In this document: piece by piece, positions 6,307 through 11,167 of the stretch
How the letters are laid out: each line of letters opens with the position of its first letter
Numbering within the stretch: position 1 is the stretch's first letter
Assembly: GCA_012519365.1 (NCBI GenBank)
Contig: JAAYQH010000254.1
Span: 1-11,167, forward strand
DNA length: 11,167 nt
Source: Planctomycetota bacterium
GTDB lineage: Bacteria; Planctomycetota; Phycisphaerae; Sedimentisphaerales; Anaerohalosphaeraceae
Direction: 5' to 3'
Position numbers and translations under genes: made by a program
Notes under the pieces: generated by a model
Told to the model about the DNA's origin: nothing
Databases searched by the model: none
The model's input: only the letters and a program-made list of their open reading frames with translations

Positions 6307-6867
6307 ATGGCCAAAGATAACTTTGTAAATGACTCGAATCCAGAGGAGTTGTTTTTCCAACTCTTTATCACCCATCAACAGAGTTTGTATGCCTATATTT
6401 TAGCCTCGGTACATAATTTTTCTGATGCGGATGATATTTTGCAGGAAACCGCCGCAATTATGTGGCGCAGGTTCAGCGAGTTTGAGCAAGGAACAAGTTT
6501 CATTGCCTGGGGCATCGGCATCGCCCGAATTCTGATCCTGAAACATTTCAGTGAACGCAAACGCTCTCGTCTCCAGTTTGATGATGATCTGGTCAAACAA
6601 TTGGCCGATTTGACGGTTCAAGAAATCGATCCGAATCGAAATTGTGCGTTAAAAAACGCATTTCGCGAATGTTTTGAGCGATTAAGTGAATCCCACCGAG
6701 ATATTCTTCAATTGCGCTACCAACACGGAATGAAGATTAAAGATATCGCAAATCATACGCATCGGTCAGCCCATGGGATGTACAAGGTCATCTCACGGAT
6801 TCACGACGCGTTGCAGCATTGCATTGAAGGGGTTCTGAGGCGCTCAGGAGGAGAGTTCAATGGATAA
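6307..6867 (+). CDS. ECF RNA polymerase sigma factor, Rhodopirellula/Verrucomicrobium type
   Basis: This 186-residue sigma-70-family protein would direct RNA polymerase to a specialised promoter set. Region 2 is clear: FFQLFITHQQSLYAYILA (16-33), the core-binding DADDILQET (40-48), then MWRRFSEFEQGTSFIAW (52-68) and GIARILILKHF (71-81). Region 4 is a helix-turn-helix at about 125-172, with LSESHRDILQLRY (126-138) and KIKDIANHTHRS (143-154). The pattern HQQxLYAYI with ADDILQET and GTSFxAW is typical of the planctomycete/verrucomicrobial family. I chose the ATG at 6307 because AGGA sits 8 nt upstream (6295-6298). An in-frame TTG at 6211 would add 32 residues that resemble nothing in the family. 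The stop codon lies inside the next gene (8-nt overlap), so the two are probably translationally coupled. Base composition is visibly more AT-rich than in neighbouring genes. Confidence 0.93.
   Translation: MAKDNFVNDSNPEELFFQLFITHQQSLYAYILASVHNFSDADDILQETAAIMWRRFSEFEQGTSFIAWGIGIARILILKHFSERKRSRLQFDDDLVKQLADLTVQEIDPNRNCALKNAFRECFERLSESHRDILQLRYQHGMKIKDIANHTHRSAHGMYKVISRIHDALQHCIEGVLRRSGGEFNG
6846..6853 (+). promoter_or_regulatory. Strong ribosome binding site for the FecR-like gene
   Basis: AGGAGGAG lies inside the 3' end of the sigma gene, 6 nt before the ATG at 6860. It fixes the FecR-like start and indicates that the regulator is made efficiently from the same message as the sigma factor. 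Confidence 0.7.
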
Positions 6868-8539
6868 AGAAACTCGTGAAAAGGCGGCAACCCTCATTCA
6901 ATTGGAGTTGGACGGTCTGCTTTCGGATGAGCAATTTGCGGAACTCAGTTCTCTGCTCAAATCCTCCTTGCCTGCCCGCCGCTATTATGCACGGGCAATA
7001 TCGCTTATTTCCCTTTTCCGCAGTACCGGTACGGTTTACTCACTTCCGCAACAAAGCCGGACAGAGAGCGAAGAATTGTTTGACAGTGCCATGTGGGAGG
7101 CGCTCTTGCAATATGAAAAGCAGGCCGCCCCCCTCCAAATTGAAAAGACGACCCAAAAAGAAGAGATTGTAACCGATGTTCGCCAACGCAAAGCGATGCT
7201 CAAAGCAAACAGAAACAGAATTCCGTCCAGCTTGTGGGTGGCACTGGCATCAGTGGCCGCACTGTTGCTGATGATGGTGTATGTCTATCTGAAACCGCCT
7301 CTGGGCTATGAGGTGGCCACTGTTACGGACTGTATTGATCTGAAATGGTCTTCTTCGCGCTTGCCTGAGCCGGGCACCCGCCTGATCGTTTCGCCCGACC
7401 CCATCGAGCTTCAACGCGGCGTTTTGAAGATCGAGTCTGACAAAGGCGTAACCGTTCTTCTGGAGGCGCCGGCAACGTTTTATTTTGCCAGTGCAAATGA
7501 AATAACTCTGACGTACGGCCGATTGTTTGCGACAGTACCTGCCGCTGGCAGTGGTTTTACCGTTCAGACACAGAACTCAAAAATCATTGATCTGGGCACA
7601 CGTTTCGGTATTTCGGCTGAGGTAGGGGGACAAACCGAACTTCATATGTTCAAAGGCAAAACGCTGGTCATTGCGGGCCCGGCCAGCAATCCCAAACAGA
7701 CCACGGAGGTCATGTCCGGGCGGGCAGTCCGTGTCGATTATGGTGGCGGTGCAATCAAGGATATACCTTTGCGAGAGGAGGCGTTTGTACAATATATTGA
7801 TTCTCGTACCGATCTGGTGTGGCGCGGCCGGAAGGTCATCAATTTGGCCGATGTGGTCGGAGGCGGAAACGGCTTTGGAACGGGAATCCAGAGGATTGGC
7901 ATTAACCCCGCCACCGGTCAGTTTCGCCAGGCCCAGGCCAAAACGATGAGAAACAACAATGCTTATGTGCCTGTTGATTCAAATGTTTTTGTCGATGGGG
8001 TGTTCGTTCCCGACGGTTCCAACCAGCAGATTGTCAGCTCCGCCAGGCATATCTTTGTCGAATGTCCTCCGACAAGCGGCTATTACTATATGGATATCGC
8101 CTATTCGCCGGCAGGGAGGGTCAGCAATGATGAGGGCATTTATCCGCTGTACCTGAATCAAACAAACTACTCGGCCAAAGACAATCCGTGCATTTTTATG
8201 CATTCCAATACGGGCATTACGTTTGATCTGCAGCAATACCGCCGGCGTTTGCCCGAGACAAAGATCGTGCGGTTTCAGACTGAATTCGGCATCAGCGATT
8301 CGGCGCCGGCAGTGTACATTGCGGATGTTTGGGTCCTGATTGACGGCCAGGTGCGATACACCAACGCCGAACCGATGCGTCGGGGGCAGACGGTGGATAT
8401 TGATCTTGAGATAACCGACCAAGATCGGTTTTTAACGCTTATGGTGACCGACGGCAGTGTCCGCGGTTTATCGCAGGATACGAATGCCATCGGCTCAGAC
8501 TGGGGCCTGTTCGGAAGGCCGTTTTTGATTATGCAATAG
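6860..8539 (+). CDS. FecR-like single-pass membrane regulator with NPCBM-like carbohydrate-binding C-terminus
   Basis: The 559-residue protein has four parts. Residues 1-122 are cytoplasmic, with a start (LIQLELDGLLSDEQFAELSS at 12-31) like that of many planctomycete FecR/anti-sigma proteins; no zinc-binding HxxxCxxC motif is seen. A membrane helix spans about 125-144. Outside lies a FecR domain (about 165-290): GVLKIESDKGVTVLLEAPATF (187-207), LTYGRLFATVPAAGSGFTVQT (217-237), and KIIDLGTRFGIS (241-252). A linker domain (about 323-445) follows, containing DVVGGGNGFGTG (331-342) and VFVDGVFVPDGS (376-387). The end (about 446-559) resembles an NPCBM module: GITFDL (452-457), DVWVLIDGQVRY (489-500), DIDLEITDQDRFLTLMVTDG (513-532) and SDWGLFGRP (546-554). 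It likely controls the overlapping sigma factor in response to an extracellular polysaccharide. FecR and sigma pairing is established for the families; ligand and direction of control are inferred. Confidence 0.85.
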   Translation: MDKETREKAATLIQLELDGLLSDEQFAELSSLLKSSLPARRYYARAISLISLFRSTGTVYSLPQQSRTESEELFDSAMWEALLQYEKQAAPLQIEKTTQKEEIVTDVRQRKAMLKANRNRIPSSLWVALASVAALLLMMVYVYLKPPLGYEVATVTDCIDLKWSSSRLPEPGTRLIVSPDPIELQRGVLKIESDKGVTVLLEAPATFYFASANEITLTYGRLFATVPAAGSGFTVQTQNSKIIDLGTRFGISAEVGGQTELHMFKGKTLVIAGPASNPKQTTEVMSGRAVRVDYGGGAIKDIPLREEAFVQYIDSRTDLVWRGRKVINLADVVGGGNGFGTGIQRIGINPATGQFRQAQAKTMRNNNAYVPVDSNVFVDGVFVPDGSNQQIVSSARHIFVECPPTSGYYYMDIAYSPAGRVSNDEGIYPLYLNQTNYSAKDNPCIFMHSNTGITFDLQQYRRRLPETKIVRFQTEFGISDSAPAVYIADVWVLIDGQVRYTNAEPMRRGQTVDIDLEITDQDRFLTLMVTDGSVRGLSQDTNAIGSDWGLFGRPFLIMQ

Positions 8540-8569
8540 CGCATTGTTTTGAGGATGGGATACACCGTG

Positions 8570-11167
8570 ATGAAAAGATATTGTTTTCTTATCACAATAG
8601 GGGCGATGCTGTCGGCATCGCAGAGTTTAGCAGAATACACGGCCACGCTGGTCAGCGTTGCGGATACCGGCGTACGGGACACCACGAACAGTTATGGGGC
8701 GGATTCGTATATGTACATCTTCGGATCCTCTTCAATGTACCATATGGGCTATGTCCGCTTTGACCTTCGTTCGCTGGACATTCACACCATCACCAATGCC
8801 CAACTGGTGATGACCGTCTCCGGCGGTGCACCGCGAAATGATAATCTTACAACCGGTCGGTTTGCCGCATACGGCCTGAATAATGTGCCCGGCAATACCC
8901 CGCAAAACTGGAATGAAGCGACCTTAAATAAAAGCAGCACAGGTCTGGAGGTCAACTGGGCGGCAGCGGGCGGAACAATGGACTTTAGCCGATTGACCAA
9001 CTTGGACGCCGATGACGGCGCAGGCACCGCCGAGAGCATCGCCGGGGGGACGTATCATGCGGGAACCACGATGACATTGACGGGACAACCCCTGATTGAT
9101 TTTCTCCAGAGCCGCGTTGATGATGATGGTCTGGTGACGTTTATCATTCGCCAGCGTGACGGCGGCGGCAGAGGCTACGGCCTGGCGACTCGAGAGCATC
9201 CCGAAGAAACGTATCGCCCGCGGTTGCAGATTAACTATGTTCCGGCCAACTCTCCTCGTGCCTTTAATCCGCGTCCCGAAAACAGCCAGACTATCCCCGG
9301 CCAAAATCTGACCCATCTGAGTTTCAAAGGCTGGGGCACGGATCGATTTGAAGTCTGGTTCGGACCGGGTCAGGCGGACGAAACCAATTATAAGTCGCAG
9401 TTGGCTCGAATCGCTGTGATTGACAATCCGGGCAGAGATCTTCAGGTTCCACTGCCTCAACAGATGCTGCCGTTGGCCGCACCGCAGGACTATACCTGGG
9501 TTGTCGAGTCGTATGTCTCAGATGAGCTTTATTCTGCCACTGTCTGGACATTTTCCATCACCGACCAAGGCCGACTGATGGAAAGTCTCGGGCGAGGCGT
9601 CGTTGCGACGCGTTCGGCATCCAATCAGGCCTTTATCTCGTGGCGGCTGCTGGGGACGGACCCCGAAAATATCGCCTTTAATTTGTACCGGAAAGTCGGC
9701 GCCGGCAATCCGGTTCGCGTCAACAGCATACCCCTGACCGGCGGGACTAACTTTCAGGATTCCGGGATTTCGTTTACTCAGCCGATTTCCTATTTTGTGC
9801 GGCCGGTTCTCGACGGGCAGGAGCAGCAGGCCAGCGCATCGTTTACATTGCCGGCCGGTGTTCCGCAGCGTCCTTTTTTCCTCATACCAATCCGCAAGTT
9901 GGATAATTATGATGTCAATCATGTCTGGGTCGGCGACCTGAACGGCGACGGTGAATATGACTTTATTGTCACGAAGATGCCGCGACTGGCCGAAGATACC
10001 ATACTCGTTGAGGCGTATTTGCGGGACGGCACTTTCTTGTGGGACTATGTCTGCGGTCCCAACAGTTTGAATCGGGATAATATTTCCCACGGTTCCTCAG
10101 CGCTGTGCTGCGGCCACGGCGACAACATCACAGTGTATGACCTTGACTGCGACGGCAAGGCCGAGGTGATTATCCGAACCGCCAACGGCGTGCGATTCGG
10201 CGATGGGGCGGTATTGACTCACGGCGATGAGAATCAACAGTTTATTTCCGTGCTGGATGGCATGACCGGCGCGGAGATTGCCCGCGCCGATGTGCCGACC
10301 GATTTAATTCAATATGGCCCGTTGAGTGGTCATATGGGCATCGCCTATTTGGACGGCATTCATCCGAGTGTGGTCTGGTCGGCCAAGAACCGGCGGCCTG
10401 ACGGCGGGTTTGAAATGATGGTCTGTGCCTGGACACTCCACAACGACGTGCTGGTTCGCGATTGGAAGTGGATTCGAACCCCGCTGGAAGATGGCCCTGA
10501 CGGCCACAACATCCGGATTGCCGATGTGGACGGCGATGGACGGGACGAAATCATCCCCTTTGGTTTTTGCCTGAATCCGGACGGCTCTTTGCGTTGGTCT
10601 CTGGCCGATCACGGCGTCGTCCACGGCGACCGCTTTCACGTCGGCAAAATGGACCCAACCCGTCCCGGTCTTCAGGGGTATCTGATTCAGCAGGATCAGC
10701 CCGACGGAATGGCCTGGGCCTATTTTGATGCTGCGACCGGTCAGATACTACAGACGCAATACGCCGGGGTAGCCGATTATGCGCGGGGCATGGTCGGCGA
10801 TCTTGACCCGCGGTTTCCGGGCTATGAGTTCTGGACGTTTACCGATGCTATCTACAACATCAGCGGCCAGGGTACATCCACACAGATGCCCAGCGGCGCC
10901 TATCCGAATTTCCGCATCTGGTGGACGGGCGATTTGCTCAGTGAGAATCTGGACGGCCGAAAGTTTACAAAGTGGCAGTACGAGATTTCAGAACTATGGC
11001 GGATTTATACCGCGCCGTGGGAATACGCGCGGGAACTGTGGCGTTATACACCCGCATTTTACGGCGATATTCTGGGTGATTGGCGCGAAGAGGTCGTCTA
11101 TGAGTCCTCTGACCAAAACTATCTGGCGGTCTATACCACACAATATCCGACCGAACACCGCATTTAC
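8570..11167 (+). CDS. Secreted PL11-like rhamnogalacturonan lyase with N-terminal DNRLRE-type domain (runs off right edge)
   Basis: The frame is open for 866 codons to the window end. Residues 1-21 are a signal peptide ending SLA, with cleavage likely before EYTA. About 22-223 is a DNRLRE/CBM96-like beta domain: DTGVRDTTNSYGADSYMYI (32-50), GYVRFDLRSL (60-69), NAQLVM (76-81), WNEATL (114-119). A beta-rich, fibronectin-like linker (about 228-332) follows. From about 340 it matches polysaccharide lyase family 11: GRGVVAT, ISWRLLGTDPENIAFNLYRK (356-375), calcium-binding-like DLNGDGEYD (456-464) and DLDCDGKAEVIIRTANG (524-540), ADVDGDGRDEIIPFG (651-665), HGDRFHVGKMDPTRPGL (685-701) and DILGDWREEVVYES (833-846). 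Family members cut the rhamnose-galacturonate backbone of pectin by beta-elimination. The start at 8570 has GGGA 9 nt upstream; GTG at 8567 and ATG at 8555 are in-frame alternatives. It lies 30 nt after the FecR-like gene, so co-transcription is likely. Confidence 0.87.
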   Translation, partial: MKRYCFLITIGAMLSASQSLAEYTATLVSVADTGVRDTTNSYGADSYMYIFGSSSMYHMGYVRFDLRSLDIHTITNAQLVMTVSGGAPRNDNLTTGRFAAYGLNNVPGNTPQNWNEATLNKSSTGLEVNWAAAGGTMDFSRLTNLDADDGAGTAESIAGGTYHAGTTMTLTGQPLIDFLQSRVDDDGLVTFIIRQRDGGGRGYGLATREHPEETYRPRLQINYVPANSPRAFNPRPENSQTIPGQNLTHLSFKGWGTDRFEVWFGPGQADETNYKSQLARIAVIDNPGRDLQVPLPQQMLPLAAPQDYTWVVESYVSDELYSATVWTFSITDQGRLMESLGRGVVATRSASNQAFISWRLLGTDPENIAFNLYRKVGAGNPVRVNSIPLTGGTNFQDSGISFTQPISYFVRPVLDGQEQQASASFTLPAGVPQRPFFLIPIRKLDNYDVNHVWVGDLNGDGEYDFIVTKMPRLAEDTILVEAYLRDGTFLWDYVCGPNSLNRDNISHGSSALCCGHGDNITVYDLDCDGKAEVIIRTANGVRFGDGAVLTHGDENQQFISVLDGMTGAEIARADVPTDLIQYGPLSGHMGIAYLDGIHPSVVWSAKNRRPDGGFEMMVCAWTLHNDVLVRDWKWIRTPLEDGPDGHNIRIADVDGDGRDEIIPFGFCLNPDGSLRWSLADHGVVHGDRFHVGKMDPTRPGLQGYLIQQDQPDGMAWAYFDAATGQILQTQYAGVADYARGMVGDLDPRFPGYEFWTFTDAIYNISGQGTSTQMPSGAYPNFRIWWTGDLLSENLDGRKFTKWQYEISELWRIYTAPWEYARELWRYTPAFYGDILGDWREEVVYESSDQNYLAVYTTQYPTEHRIY

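Noticed and set aside
7979..8422. 147-codon minus-strand open frame inside the FecR-like gene
   Set aside because: It is antisense to the linker and NPCBM-like region; there is no ribosome binding site or motif, and no neighbours on that strand.

Overview
The window looks like a chromosome fragment from a planctomycete-type bacterium, most likely a Phycisphaerae or Sedimentisphaerales relative. This is inferred from gene architecture only, without a search. The clues are an ECF sigma factor of the Rhodopirellula/Verrucomicrobium type paired with a single-pass FecR-like protein, a TPR protein carrying RNA polymerase alpha C-terminal domains, a SecD with a very large helical insert, and a multidomain pectin-degrading enzyme.

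The layout is two divergent transcription units around a gene-free stretch of about 550 bases (5759-6306). The left unit reads leftward on the minus strand. In transcription order it contains a TPR/double alpha-CTD protein (5758-4460), a SpoIID-like putative lipoprotein lytic transglycosylase (4420-3134), tgt (3137-1989), yajC (1992-1555) and the N-terminal 503 codons of secD (1511-1, running off the left edge). Two ATGA start/stop overlaps (spoIID-like/tgt and tgt/yajC) and gaps of 39 and 43 nt suggest one operon. tgt-yajC-secD is the familiar queuosine/Sec accessory cluster. The upstream pair adds a putative transcription-associated protein and a cell-wall enzyme. A good minus-strand -35/-10 pair and a nested inverted repeat lie in front of the first gene.

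The right unit reads rightward on the plus strand. It contains an ECF sigma factor (6307-6867), a FecR-like membrane protein with a C-terminal NPCBM-like carbohydrate-binding domain (6860-8539, overlapping the sigma gene by 8 nt) and, 30 nt later, a secreted rhamnogalacturonan lyase-like protein of the PL11 type (8570 to the right edge, 866 codons, unfinished) with an N-terminal DNRLRE-like module. The simplest reading is a small, self-contained pectin-response locus: a membrane regulator with an external sugar-binding domain, its sigma factor, and the enzyme it may control. That regulatory link is inference from gene order and domains.

Both edge genes (secD and the lyase) are incomplete only because the window ends. 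No RNA genes, CRISPR arrays, insertion sequences or transposases were seen.
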